Part shown: positions 9,201 through 16,880 of the stretch, one piece after another
How the letters are laid out: each line of letters opens with the position of its first letter
Numbering within the stretch: the stretch's first letter is position 1
NCBI RefSeq assembly: GCF_026672545.1
Contig: NZ_JAPPRJ010000001.1
Location: forward strand, 2,233,501 to 2,297,500
DNA length: 64,000 nt
Direction: 5' to 3'
DNA from: Rhizobium sp. SL86
GTDB taxonomy: Bacteria > Pseudomonadota > Alphaproteobacteria > Rhizobiales > Rhizobiaceae
Made by a program: the position numbers and the translations under genes
Notes under the pieces: model-generated
Databases searched by the model: none
Told to the model about the DNA's origin: nothing
Seen by the model: only the letters and a program-made list of their open reading frames with translations

Positions 9201-10151
9201 ATGATTGCGCTTATTTTTCGCCGGTTTGCCGGTCTTATCGTCACATTGCTCCTGGTCTCCGCCATCATCTTCGCGGTCATGGATCTTTTGCCGGGTGATC
9301 CGGCCTCCGTCATTCTCGGAACGTCCGCGAGCCCCGATACGTTGGCCGCACTGCAGAAGGAGATGGGTCTCGATCGCCCGCTCGTCGTGCGTTACGTCGC
9401 CTGGCTCGGTGGGGTGCTGCAGGGCGATCTCGGCCGCTCCTATACCTATGGCGTGCCGGTGGCCGGGCTGATTGCCGAACGATTGGCCGTGACGGTGCCG
9501 CTGGCGCTGATGGCGGTTGTGCTCTCCATCGCGCTGGCCATTCCGCTCGGCGTCCAGGCGGCGCGGCATCAGAACGGCGCCTGGGACGTGTTCTCCGGCC
9601 TCTTTTCGCATGTCAGCATTGCGGTTCCTGCCTTCTGGGTCGGGTTGCTGCTGATCATCCTGTTCTCCACCACGCTCGGCTGGCTGCCGGCCGGCGGTTT
9701 TCCCGGCTGGGATGCCGGCGCCGCCGAGAGCTTCAAGGCGCTGTTCCTGCCGGCGGTAGCGCTGGCTTTGCCGCAGGCGGGTGTCCTGATGCGCGTTACC
9801 CGTTCCGCCGTGCTGGAGGTGATGAACGAGGATTTCGTCCGCACCGCCCGAGCAAAGGGATTGTCGGAGCAGACAGCGCTTTGGCGGCATGCCGTGCCGA
9901 ATGCACTGATCCCGGTCGTCACCATGCTCGGCCTGCAATTCACCTTCCTCATTGCCGGTGCCGTGCTGGTGGAAAATGTCTTCAATCTGCCGGGCCTCGG
10001 TCGGCTTGCCTACCAGGCCCTTTCACAGCGCGATGTCGTCGTCATGCAGGATGTCGTGCTGTTCTTTTCCGGTCTTGTGATCCTCATGAATTTCCTCGTT
10101 GATCTTGCCTATCTCGTCATCGATCCCCGGCTTCGGGCGGGAGTGCGCTGA
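9201..10151 (+). CDS. ABC importer permease (DppB-like), second system
   Basis: 316 aa BPD_transp_1 permease. The ATG at 9201 begins MIALIFRRFAGLIVTLLLV, the usual N-terminal helix of DppB/GsiC proteins; the upstream open frame to 9147 has no family support. The EAA loop is DFVRTARAKGLSEQTALW and the C-terminal DPRLR motif is present. The stop overlaps the next start by one base (TGATG). No ATPase gene lies nearby in this operon. Confidence 0.9.
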   Translation: MIALIFRRFAGLIVTLLLVSAIIFAVMDLLPGDPASVILGTSASPDTLAALQKEMGLDRPLVVRYVAWLGGVLQGDLGRSYTYGVPVAGLIAERLAVTVPLALMAVVLSIALAIPLGVQAARHQNGAWDVFSGLFSHVSIAVPAFWVGLLLIILFSTTLGWLPAGGFPGWDAGAAESFKALFLPAVALALPQAGVLMRVTRSAVLEVMNEDFVRTARAKGLSEQTALWRHAVPNALIPVVTMLGLQFTFLIAGAVLVENVFNLPGLGRLAYQALSQRDVVVMQDVVLFFSGLVILMNFLVDLAYLVIDPRLRAGVR

Positions 10152-10969
10152 TGAGCTTCCTTCTGCGCCGTCCCATTTTCTCGATCGGCCTTGTGATCAC
10201 GTTGACACTGGTTGCCATCGCGCTCGTTTCTCTCGTCTGGACGCCACTGCCGCCGACAAAGATGCAGATCGTCCATCGCCTGAAGCCGCCGATGGCGCAG
10301 GGCCTGCTCGGCACGGACCAGTTCGGCCGTGACGTCGCCTCCATGCTGATGGTGGGTGCCTGGAACTCGCTCTCCACCTCGCTTTTGGCGGTGGCGATCG
10401 GCGCCACGCTCGGCACCGGTGTCGGCGTCATCGTCGCGGCGATCCGCGGGCTGACGGAAAGCGTCGTCATGCGCATCTGCGACATCATCTTCGCCGTGCC
10501 GCCCATTCTGTCGGCCATGCTGCTCGGGGCCTTCATCGGCTCCGGCCGCTTCACGGCGATCATCGCTATCGCGGTCTTCATGGTGCCGGTCTTTGCCCGG
10601 CTGATGCTCGGGGCCGCCCAGCAGATCTGGACGCGCGATTACGTGACGGCGGCCATCGGCATGGGGCGCAACCGGGCGAAGATTACCATCGTGCATGTGC
10701 TGCCGAACATTGCCAACCAGATCATCGTGCAGGTGACGATCCAGCTGGGTCTCGCGATCCTGACGGAGGCGGGCCTCAGTTTCCTCGGTCTCGGCATGCC
10801 GCCGCCGGCGCCCACCTGGGGCCGCATGCTCTCGGATGCGCAGACCTTTCTCGGCCAGGCGCCCTGGCTGGCGCTCTTGCCCGGTCTTGCCATCGCGCTT
10901 GCCGTCATGGGCCTCAACATGCTGGGCGACGGCTTGCGCGACCTGCTCGATCCCCGTGACCAATCCTGA
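10151..10969 (+). CDS. ABC importer permease (DppC-like), second system
   Basis: 272 aa BPD_transp_1 permease. It has the GTDQFGRDVASMLMVG segment typical of DppC after a single N-terminal helix. The EAA loop is DYVTAAIGMGRNRAKI, and the C-terminal GDGLRDLLDPRD is present. It is translationally coupled to the preceding permease through TGATG. Together they would form the channel of an importer whose ATPases must come from elsewhere, possibly the DppDF-like pair 4 kb upstream. Confidence 0.9.
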   Translation: MSFLLRRPIFSIGLVITLTLVAIALVSLVWTPLPPTKMQIVHRLKPPMAQGLLGTDQFGRDVASMLMVGAWNSLSTSLLAVAIGATLGTGVGVIVAAIRGLTESVVMRICDIIFAVPPILSAMLLGAFIGSGRFTAIIAIAVFMVPVFARLMLGAAQQIWTRDYVTAAIGMGRNRAKITIVHVLPNIANQIIVQVTIQLGLAILTEAGLSFLGLGMPPPAPTWGRMLSDAQTFLGQAPWLALLPGLAIALAVMGLNMLGDGLRDLLDPRDQS

Positions 10970-10995
10970 TTTTTCACCAGAACGAAGACATCGCC

Positions 10996-12390
10996 ATGAA
11001 TGAATTGCTGACACTGACCATCCGGCAGGTCCGGGATCTCTATGCCCGCAAAAGCCTTTCGCCGCTCGAATACTGGCAGGCGGTGGAGGAGCGGATCGAC
11101 GCCTTCGAACCTTATGTGCAGGCACTCTATCTCTACGATCCGGAAAACGCCCGCGCCCAGGCGAAGGCCTCGACCGAGCGCTGGCAGAAAGGCGAGACGC
11201 TCGGCATCCTCGACGGCATTCCGGTGACGCTGAAGGAACTGATTGCCACCAAGGGTGATCCGGTGCCGCTTGGCACGAAGGCGGTCGAACTGGTCCCGGC
11301 GGCGGAGGATGCGCCGATTGCCGCCCGCTGCCGCGAGGATGGGGCGGTAATCTTCGCCAAGACCACTTGCCCGGATTACGGCATGCTCTCCTCCGGCCTC
11401 TCCAGTTTTCACAAGCTCAGCCGTAACCCGTGGGATCTGAGCCAGAATCCCGGCGGATCGAGTGCCGGGGCCTCTGCGGCGGCAGCCGCCGGTTTCGGCC
11501 CTCTGCATATTGGCACCGATATCGGCGGTTCGGTGCGGCTTCCAGCCGGCTGGACCGGCATTTTCGGCTTCAAGCCCAGCCAGGGCCGCATTCCGGTCGA
11601 TCCCTATTATGTTGGCCGTTGTGCCGGTCCAATGACGCGTTTCGTCGAGGATGCGGCGCTGTCCATGGAGCCGCTGTCGCGGACCGATTGGCGCGACGGC
11701 ACCTCGCTGCCGCCGAATGCCTTCGACTGGCTGGATCTCGACATCGACGTACGCGGCCTGAAAATCGGCCTGATGCTGGATGCGGGGACCGGACTTGCGG
11801 CGGAAGACGAGGTGAAGGAGGCGGTGATGGCGGCAGCGCGCCTCTTCGAACAGGCGGGCGCCGAGATCGTGCCCGTCGGGCCGGTCATCACCCGGGCGAT
11901 GCTCGACGGGCTCGACAATTTCTGGCGTGCGCGCTTCTGGGGCGATATTGCCGGCATGGACGAGGAACGCCAGAGCCTCATCCTGCCTTATATCTTCGAC
12001 TGGGCAAAGGGTGGCGCGCATGTCTCCGGTGTCGATGCGGTGCGTGGCTTCAACCAGACGATCGAGATGCGCAAGACCTGCGGAAAACTGTTCACCACTG
12101 TCGATGCGGTGATCTCGCCCACCAATCCGGTCGTCTCCTATCCGGCGGACTGGGCGTCGCCGACCAATGATCCGGCCGCCCCCTTCGAACATATCGCCTT
12201 CACCGTACCCTGGAACATGTCGGAACAGCCGGCCTCCTCCATCAATTGTGGTTTCTCCAAGAGCGGCATGCCGATCGGGCTCCAGATCGTCGGCCCTCGT
12301 TATGCCGATCCCTTCGTGTTGAAACTGTCGAAGGCGTTCGAGACCTGGAGCGGCGGCGTGGCGCGCTGGCCCGAACCGCCGAAGGGTTGA
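10996..12390 (+). CDS. Amidase, amidase-signature family
   Basis: 464 aa serine amidase with the Ser-cisSer-Lys triad visible. The lysine is K80 in PVTLKEL, the cis-serine is near S155 in NPGGSSAGAS, and the nucleophile is S179 in DIGGSVRLPAGW. The 24-residue spacing between the serines is as in the family. It hydrolyses a carboxamide or amino-acid amide; the substrate cannot be read from the sequence. It starts 26 bp after the second importer's permease and is probably co-transcribed, so it likely acts on the imported compound. GatA is unlikely because no gatB/gatC genes are nearby. Confidence 0.9.
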   Translation: MNELLTLTIRQVRDLYARKSLSPLEYWQAVEERIDAFEPYVQALYLYDPENARAQAKASTERWQKGETLGILDGIPVTLKELIATKGDPVPLGTKAVELVPAAEDAPIAARCREDGAVIFAKTTCPDYGMLSSGLSSFHKLSRNPWDLSQNPGGSSAGASAAAAAGFGPLHIGTDIGGSVRLPAGWTGIFGFKPSQGRIPVDPYYVGRCAGPMTRFVEDAALSMEPLSRTDWRDGTSLPPNAFDWLDLDIDVRGLKIGLMLDAGTGLAAEDEVKEAVMAAARLFEQAGAEIVPVGPVITRAMLDGLDNFWRARFWGDIAGMDEERQSLILPYIFDWAKGGAHVSGVDAVRGFNQTIEMRKTCGKLFTTVDAVISPTNPVVSYPADWASPTNDPAAPFEHIAFTVPWNMSEQPASSINCGFSKSGMPIGLQIVGPRYADPFVLKLSKAFETWSGGVARWPEPPKG

Positions 12391-12425
12391 TTTCCCTCAA
12401 CGATCGGACCCTTCTCCCGCGCTAT

Positions 12426-12450
12426 GGAACAAAACTGCGCGATCCTCGTT
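12426..12450 (+). promoter_or_regulatory. EcfG-type promoter upstream of the YqjD/YqjE-like pair
   Basis: GGAAC (12426-12430), a 16-bp spacer and CGTT (12447-12450) form a perfect match to the alphaproteobacterial general-stress consensus. It lies 83 bp upstream of the DUF883 start, and the dedicated sigma factor gene is 2.7 kb away. Confidence 0.75.
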
Positions 12451-12532
12451 GACCCGGCGAATGTGCGGCGGGTGGACGGCCCGCGCTCCCCAGCCGGTTC
12501 CGAAACCGGCCCTGTTCCTCAAGGAGAACGTG

Positions 12533-12859
12533 ATGTCGATGAATTCGCCGAATGATTTTTCGCGGTCCGGTTCGCAGGCTGATGTCGAGCGCCAGCTGCA
12601 GCAGTTGCGGGAAGACATCGCAGCGCTCGCGAAGGCGGTGGCCGCAGCGGGATCGAACAAGGCGGATGACCTGAAGTCCAAGGCAAAACGCGCTTCCAAC
12701 GATGCGATGGATGCCTCCGCCCAGATGATGGACGCCGCCCGTGCGCAGGCCATGTCGATGGAGAAGGACCTGGAACGCCAGATCCGCACGAAGCCGCTGC
12801 AGGCTGTGGCAATCGCCGCCGGCCTCGGCTTCCTGTTTGCCCTTTTGTCGCGCCGTTAA
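12533..12859 (+). CDS. DUF883 (ElaB/YqjD-like) membrane-anchored stress protein
   Basis: 108 aa. A long charged amphipathic helix, probably coiled coil (residues 15-80, rich in A, K, E, D, Q), precedes one C-terminal membrane segment (PLQAVAIAAGLGFLFALL, about 86-105) and a terminal RR. This is the architecture of ElaB/YqjD/YgaM, C-tail-anchored proteins reported to bind ribosomes in stationary-phase E. coli. The start at 12533 follows AAGGAGA with ideal spacing. A perfect EcfG promoter lies upstream. The next gene begins 1 bp after its stop, matching the yqjD-yqjE order. Confidence 0.82.
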   Translation: MSMNSPNDFSRSGSQADVERQLQQLREDIAALAKAVAAAGSNKADDLKSKAKRASNDAMDASAQMMDAARAQAMSMEKDLERQIRTKPLQAVAIAAGLGFLFALLSRR

Positions 12860-12860
12860 C

Positions 12861-13307
12861 ATGGCGCGGCTTCTGCCCATGCTGGCATCGCTCTTATCGG
12901 TGGATGTCAGCCTGATGGTTCAGCGGACGCGTCGCAACGTCGTTCTTTATGCGATTGCTGCACTTTTCCTCCTCACCGCCTATGGGGCAGGGGTTGGAGC
13001 GCTCGCCGTCTGGCTGACCTCGATGATGAGCGCTGCGGCAGCGCTCGGTGTCGTTGCCGCGCTGTCGCTGTCGATCGCTCTTGTTGTTCTCCTCGTCGTG
13101 ATGGTGAAGAACCGGGCGGACGAGCGTCGCCGGCGCGAGGCTGCGGCCAACAACCGGGCGCTCTTGATGACGACAGCGGTCTCGCTGCTGCCGGTCATGA
13201 TGAAATCGCGGCCACTGATGGCGGCGGCCGTCACAGGCGGCATTGCGCTTTTTGCGCTGCGTATGCTGGGCGGCTCCGGGGATGAGACCGGAGCGCCCGA
13301 CGCCTGA
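12861..13307 (+). CDS. Small integral membrane protein, YqjE/phage-holin-superfamily-like
   Basis: 148 aa. Two adjacent hydrophobic helices (about residues 27-50 and 53-78, rich in A, L, V) are followed by a basic cytoplasmic stretch KNRADERRRRE and a third hydrophobic stretch near 115-135. This resembles Phage_holin_3_6/YqjE proteins, which pair with YqjD. It starts at 12861, directly after the DUF883 stop. Despite the family name it is not phage-related here: the context is a stress operon. Function unknown. Confidence 0.6.
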   Translation: MARLLPMLASLLSVDVSLMVQRTRRNVVLYAIAALFLLTAYGAGVGALAVWLTSMMSAAAALGVVAALSLSIALVVLLVVMVKNRADERRRREAAANNRALLMTTAVSLLPVMMKSRPLMAAAVTGGIALFALRMLGGSGDETGAPDA

Positions 13308-13340
13308 CTTTCTCGAACATCTCAAAAAAGGAGACCGACC

Positions 13341-13853
13341 ATGGCACAAGCTTCCGCTGTCCTGAAGCCGAAATCCCACGACGAGAACATCAATATCGGG
13401 CTTGCGAAGGCCTATCGCGAAGACATGGCCGAAAGCCTGTCGCAGATTCTCGCGGCCACCTACCGGCTGACCATCAAGAGCCATGTCTACCATTGGAACG
13501 TGGTCGGCCCGCTCTTCAAGCCGCTACACGAACTGACCGAAGAGCATTACAGCGCGCTGTTCGAGGCAGCCGACATCATTGCGGAACGCATCCGCGCGCT
13601 CGGTCACCTGGCACCGGCCTCGCTTGGCGAAGCGGCGGGTTTTGCGCCGAAGGCGGGCGATGTCGGCAAGTTCACGGCCGTCTCGATGGTCAATGATCTG
13701 GTGGCCGATCATGAAGCGGCCGTGAAGACCATGCGAAAGGCCGCCGAACAGGCCGACGAGGCGGGTGATGTCGTGACTGCCGACATGCTGACCGACCGGC
13801 TGACCTTCCACGAAAAGGCCTTGTGGATGCTGCGCGCCATCATCGCCGAATAA
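13341..13853 (+). CDS. dps: Dps-family DNA-protection ferritin
   Basis: 170 aa Dps/miniferritin. The inter-subunit ferroxidase ligands are present with family spacing: H51 (YHWNV), H63 (LHEL), D78 and E82 (ADIIAER). It oxidises iron(II) with peroxide and stores iron, protecting DNA. The N-terminal tail contains several lysines that could bind DNA. AAAGGAGA gives a clear ribosome site. It lies 33 bp after the YqjE-like gene, so it may share the EcfG promoter at 12426; Dps is a common member of the alphaproteobacterial stress regulon. Confidence 0.93.
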   Translation: MAQASAVLKPKSHDENINIGLAKAYREDMAESLSQILAATYRLTIKSHVYHWNVVGPLFKPLHELTEEHYSALFEAADIIAERIRALGHLAPASLGEAAGFAPKAGDVGKFTAVSMVNDLVADHEAAVKTMRKAAEQADEAGDVVTADMLTDRLTFHEKALWMLRAIIAE

Positions 13854-13881
13854 CCTACGCGATTTGCATCAACCGTTTCCG

Positions 13882-13911
13882 CGGCGCTCCTTCAGATGAA
13901 GGGGCGCCGTT
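13882..13911. terminator. Bidirectional hairpin between dps and the Crp/Fnr gene
   Basis: CGGCGCTCCTTC - agat - GAAGGGGCGCCG is a 12-bp stem with one wobble pair, followed by TTCTTCG. It lies 29 bp after the dps stop and overlaps the 3' end of the convergent regulator gene, so it can end both transcripts. Confidence 0.65.
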
Positions 13912-14650
13912 CTTCGTTGAGCGGCTGCCAGCCGGCAATCGATTGCAGACGTTCGCGATTGAGCACTTCCGATCCCCGATCCAGCCAGCGCACGGCGCCC
14001 ATATCGGCAAGCTTGCGCAGCGTCTTGTTCGTGTGCACGAGGGAGAGGCCGAGCGTGTCGGCTACATGTTGCTGCGTGAGCGGCAGGATCGTCGATCCTT
14101 CGTCACCAAAGACGCCCGTCGAATAGGCGCGGTAGTCGAGGAAGGAGAGGAGATAGGCCGCCCGCTCCAGCGCCGTGCGGCGCCCGATGCTGAGGAGATG
14201 TTCGTCCAGCATGGATTCCTCGCGGGAGGCAATCCAGGTAAGATCATAGGCAAGCGACGGGTGATTGCGAAACAGCGTCGCCAGCTTCTCGCGCTCGAAG
14301 ATGCAGAGCGTCACCCGCGTCAGCGCCTCGACCGAATGCTGCATTTCCTTCATCAGGTTGCCCTGCAGGCCGACGAGATCGCCGGGCAGGATATAGTTGA
14401 GGATCTGGCGGCGTCCGTCTTCCAGGATCTTATAGCGGAAGCTCCAGCCGGCAAGCGCCGTATAAAGCTGCGGATGCTCCTCGCCTTCGGAAATGATCGT
14501 GGCGCCCGGATCGACTGCCAGCTCGCCAAACTTGAAGCTGCTGACGAAGGCCAGCTGGTTCTCGGTAAAATCCCGGAATTTTTCGCGCCGGCGCAACGGA
14601 CAGAATTCGCAGGGAACCCTTGGTGGTATCAGTGGTTTGAGAGCTACCAT
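13892..14650 (-). CDS. Crp/Fnr-family transcriptional regulator
   Basis: 252 aa with an N-terminal cyclic-nucleotide-binding-type beta-barrel (about 30-140, including the LPGDLVGLQG turn) and a C-terminal winged helix (LTQQHVADTLGLSLVHTNKTLRKL, about 185-208). The N-terminus has CEFCPL but not the four-cysteine set of oxygen-sensing Fnr, so an FeS sensor is not supported. The ATG at 14650 is preferred; the frame extends to a TTG at 14680. It is convergent with dps and divergent from the receiver gene. Target genes unknown. Confidence 0.9.
   Translation of the reverse strand: MVALKPLIPPRVPCEFCPLRRREKFRDFTENQLAFVSSFKFGELAVDPGATIISEGEEHPQLYTALAGWSFRYKILEDGRRQILNYILPGDLVGLQGNLMKEMQHSVEALTRVTLCIFEREKLATLFRNHPSLAYDLTWIASREESMLDEHLLSIGRRTALERAAYLLSFLDYRAYSTGVFGDEGSTILPLTQQHVADTLGLSLVHTNKTLRKLADMGAVRWLDRGSEVLNRERLQSIAGWQPLNEERRPFI
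14613..14637 (+). promoter_or_regulatory. Weak EcfG-like promoter for the receiver-domain gene
   Basis: GGAAC (14613-14617), 16 bp, then GGTT. One base of the -10 CGTT differs. It lies about 80 bp upstream of the receiver gene start and inside the 5' end of the opposite-strand regulator gene. Confidence 0.35.
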
Positions 14651-14715
14651 CGTTGATGCGACCTTTGACTGTCCTTGCAAGTTTGGGCCGATGTTATGTC
14701 TTTTTTAAATGACCG

Positions 14716-15123
14716 GTGTCGGCCAAGCTGGTCTACGCCTTCTCAGAAGTGTCAACGCAGGGCAGTCTGTTGCGGATCCTCATCATCGATGTCGAATATC
14801 TTGTCGCACTGGAGGCGGAACAGGTCCTGACGGACACGACGGGCGCCTCGATCGAAATCGTCATGCCACGCGATGCGCCGGATGTGCTTTGCGCACGGGC
14901 CTTCGACCTCATTCTGGCGGACGCTTCGCTGGCTGGCGGTGCCGCCGGCGCTGGGCTCCGGCGGCATCATGAGGCGGGCGGTCCGATCATCTTTTCTTCC
15001 GTCAATCGCGCCCATCTGGCTGGGGTTCCCGGCTTTGCAGGCGCAGCCGTCATCTCCAAGCCGTTCGATGATGAACTGCTCGTGATGCTGGTTCGCAAAA
15101 TTCTGAAGAACGGAGAAGATTAG
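14716..15123 (+). CDS. Orphan single-domain response-regulator-like protein
   Basis: 135 aa consisting only of a receiver-like fold. LLRILIIDVEYLVALEAEQVL is the first strand and helix, LILADAS carries the candidate phospho-aspartate, FSS the switch serine and ISKPF the conserved lysine. The acidic pair is split (D..E) and the sequence has drifted from typical receivers. It lacks the FATGY motif of the single-domain regulators SdrG and MrrA. The start is uncertain: GTG at 14716 is used; a TTG at 14770 is the alternative. Its stop overlaps the convergent ecfG stop by 4 bp. A role in tuning stress signalling is inference. Confidence 0.7.
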   Translation: MSAKLVYAFSEVSTQGSLLRILIIDVEYLVALEAEQVLTDTTGASIEIVMPRDAPDVLCARAFDLILADASLAGGAAGAGLRRHHEAGGPIIFSSVNRAHLAGVPGFAGAAVISKPFDDELLVMLVRKILKNGED

Positions 15124-15686
15124 CTGCCGAAGGCGCGGGCGGTGATGGCCGCGTCACCGGGATCCGGGCCGTAATCGCTTTCGCCGGCAACACCGAGCAT
15201 TTCCTGAAGACGCGTGCGGGCGCGCGACACGCGGCTCTTGATCGTTCCGACTGCGCAGCCGCAGATCGTGGCAGCTTCCTCATAGGCAAAACCGGCAGCG
15301 CCGACCAGGATGATCGCTTCACGCTGATCGTCCGGCAGCATGTCGAGTGCCTTGCGGAAGTCCTGCAGGTCCAGCCGACCGTATTGTTCCGGGTGAACGG
15401 AGAAACGCTCGCTGAACAGGCCGTCGCTGTCCTGCACTTCCCGGCCGCGCTTGCGCATCTGGCTGTAGAACTCGTTGCGCAGGATGGTGAAGAGCCAGGC
15501 GCGCATGTTGGTTCCGGCCGTAAAGCTGGTCTGGTTCGCCCAGGCCTTCATGATCGTGTCCTGAACCAGGTCATCCGCCTTGTCGTGACGGCCGGTCAGG
15601 GAGACGGCGAAGGCGCGCAGGTTTGGCAAGGATGCCAACAGGTCGCGCTTGAAGGCGCGATTGACGTCGTCCTCGGTCGTTGTCAT
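15120..15686 (-). CDS. ecfG: EcfG-family general stress response ECF sigma factor
   Basis: 188 aa sigma-70 family ECF factor. Region 2 (about 14-80) holds DDLVQDTIMKAWANQTSF and the MRAWLFTILRNEFYSQMRK segment. Region 4 (about 110-165) holds ALDMLPDDQREAIILVGAAGFAYEE and the recognition helix CAVGTIKSRVSRARTRL. The group is recognised from its operon with NepR and PhyR; the Sinorhizobium homologue is RpoE2. It recognises GGAAC-N16/17-CGTT promoters. The start overlaps the nepR stop by 4 bp, so sigma and anti-sigma synthesis are coupled. Confidence 0.95.
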   Translation of the reverse strand: MTTTEDDVNRAFKRDLLASLPNLRAFAVSLTGRHDKADDLVQDTIMKAWANQTSFTAGTNMRAWLFTILRNEFYSQMRKRGREVQDSDGLFSERFSVHPEQYGRLDLQDFRKALDMLPDDQREAIILVGAAGFAYEEAATICGCAVGTIKSRVSRARTRLQEMLGVAGESDYGPDPGDAAITARAFGS

Positions 15687-15898
15687 TTCGCATTCACCGA
15701 CTTTGCTCGTTTCTCGGCTTCCTCAAGGCGTTCCAGAAGCTCAAGAAAGCGATCCGGAATACCTTCCTCCTGAACAGCGTCGTAGAATTCGCGCAGCTTA
15801 CGCGAAATCGACGCATTCGGAGCCGTGGTGCCCGGCCGGATTGTGTTCGATTGTGCTGTGTTCATCTTGTCTTTTTTTCTGGTTTCGTCGTCACTCAT
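15683..15898 (-). CDS. nepR: NepR anti-sigma factor
   Basis: 71 aa. The polar N-terminal tail precedes the diagnostic NepR core ISRKLREFYDAVQEEGIPDRF and a second helix LELLERLEEAEKRA. NepR sequesters EcfG until phosphorylated PhyR binds it. The ATG at 15898 is used; a GTG one codon upstream is equally possible. It is divergent from phyR, and back-to-back EcfG-type promoter elements lie between them. Confidence 0.93.
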   Translation of the reverse strand: MSDDETRKKDKMNTAQSNTIRPGTTAPNASISRKLREFYDAVQEEGIPDRFLELLERLEEAEKRAKSVNAK

Positions 15899-15931
15899 CA
15901 CTCAGGCTGCCCAATACCGTCTTGTTCGGAG

Positions 15932-15989
15932 AATGCTCGGGATCAAAAAAAGTTCCCGATGGGCGGAACTTTTTTTCTTCGTTATTGTT
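15932..15989. promoter_or_regulatory. Divergent back-to-back EcfG promoters for nepR-ecfG and phyR
   Basis: On the plus strand GGAAC (15965-15969), 16 bp and TGTT (15986-15989) point to phyR. On the minus strand GGAAC (complement of 15952-15956), 16 bp and CATT (complement of 15932-15935) point to nepR-ecfG. Each -10 differs from CGTT by one base. The two -35 elements form an inverted repeat, GTTCC-N8-GGAAC. Both would give short leaders (about 25-36 nt). This indicates autoregulation of the switch. Confidence 0.7.
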
Positions 15990-16032
15990 GATACCACGTT
16001 CATTGCCCGCAGGGCATCAGGGGAGATTCTGA

Positions 16033-16827
16033 ATGTCACTTACCACACGCGTTGCGTCCCACCTTCCGTATCTGCGTCGATACGCTCGCGCGGTCACCGG
16101 CTCGCAGACCTCGGGAGACGCATATGTCGCTGCGGTCTTGGAAGCGTTGATTGCCGACGTTTCCATCTTTCCGGAAACATCCAAAGACCGTGTTTCGCTT
16201 TATAAACTCTTTGTCGCGATCTTCGGTTCCACCTCCATCGAGGTCCGTCCGATTGAATCCCCGTTTGCCTGGGAGCAGCGCGCCGTGGCCAACCTGGCCA
16301 ACCTCCCGTCGCAGGCGCGGCATGCCTTTTTGCTGATCTCCGTCGAAGGTTTCACGCTTGAAGAGACGGCCGAGATCCTCGACGTCGATGTCGAGGAAGT
16401 GACCCGTCTTCTGGACGAGGCCTCCCGCGAGATTTCAAGACAGGTCGCCACCGACATCATGATCATCGAAGACGAGCCGCTGATCGCGCTCGACATCGAG
16501 CAGATGGTGCAGGATCTCGGCCATCGGGTGACCGGCATTGCCCGCACCCATAAGGAAGCGGTCAGCCTGTTCAACAGCTCGGGCCCGAAGATGGTTCTGG
16601 CCGATATCCAGCTCGCCGATGGCAGCTCGGGCATTGATGCCGTCAACGAGATCCTGAAGACGTCCAGCGTACCGGTCATCTTCATCACGGCCTTCCCGGA
16701 GCGCCTGTTGACCGGCGAGCGTCCGGAACCGGCCTTCCTCGTCACCAAGCCGTTCAACCCGGACATGGTGAAGGCGCTCATCAGTCAGGCACTGTTCTTC
16801 AACGAGGCGGTGAAGGCTGCGGCCTAA
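16033..16827 (+). CDS. phyR: PhyR, general stress response regulator (sigma-like domain plus receiver)
   Basis: 264 aa. Residues 1-135 are an ECF-sigma-like domain (LPYLRRYARAVTGSQ; LPSQARHAFLLISVEGFTLEETAEIL) that mimics EcfG and binds NepR. Residues 142-260 are a receiver domain with IIEDEP, phospho-acceptor D191 in LADIQLADG, the FITAF switch and the TKPF lysine. When phosphorylated it releases EcfG from NepR. AGGGGAGA is the ribosome site. It is divergent from nepR-ecfG and followed by an HWE kinase gene that may phosphorylate it. Confidence 0.96.
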   Translation: MSLTTRVASHLPYLRRYARAVTGSQTSGDAYVAAVLEALIADVSIFPETSKDRVSLYKLFVAIFGSTSIEVRPIESPFAWEQRAVANLANLPSQARHAFLLISVEGFTLEETAEILDVDVEEVTRLLDEASREISRQVATDIMIIEDEPLIALDIEQMVQDLGHRVTGIARTHKEAVSLFNSSGPKMVLADIQLADGSSGIDAVNEILKTSSVPVIFITAFPERLLTGERPEPAFLVTKPFNPDMVKALISQALFFNEAVKAAA

Positions 16828-16854
16828 AGGCCTGCGTCCATGCCGTCCTGTGAG

Positions 16855-16880
16855 GGAACATCTTTGGCAGGCTTGTCGTT
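16855..16880 (+). promoter_or_regulatory. EcfG-type promoter upstream of the HWE kinase gene
   Basis: GGAAC (16855-16859), a 17-bp spacer and CGTT (16877-16880). It is 27 bp after the phyR stop and about 237 bp before the chosen kinase start. Confidence 0.65.

Noticed and set aside
12861..13307. Holin-like protein as sign of a prophage
   Set aside because: The holin-superfamily resemblance is shared with YqjE, and the neighbours are stress genes; no phage genes are present.
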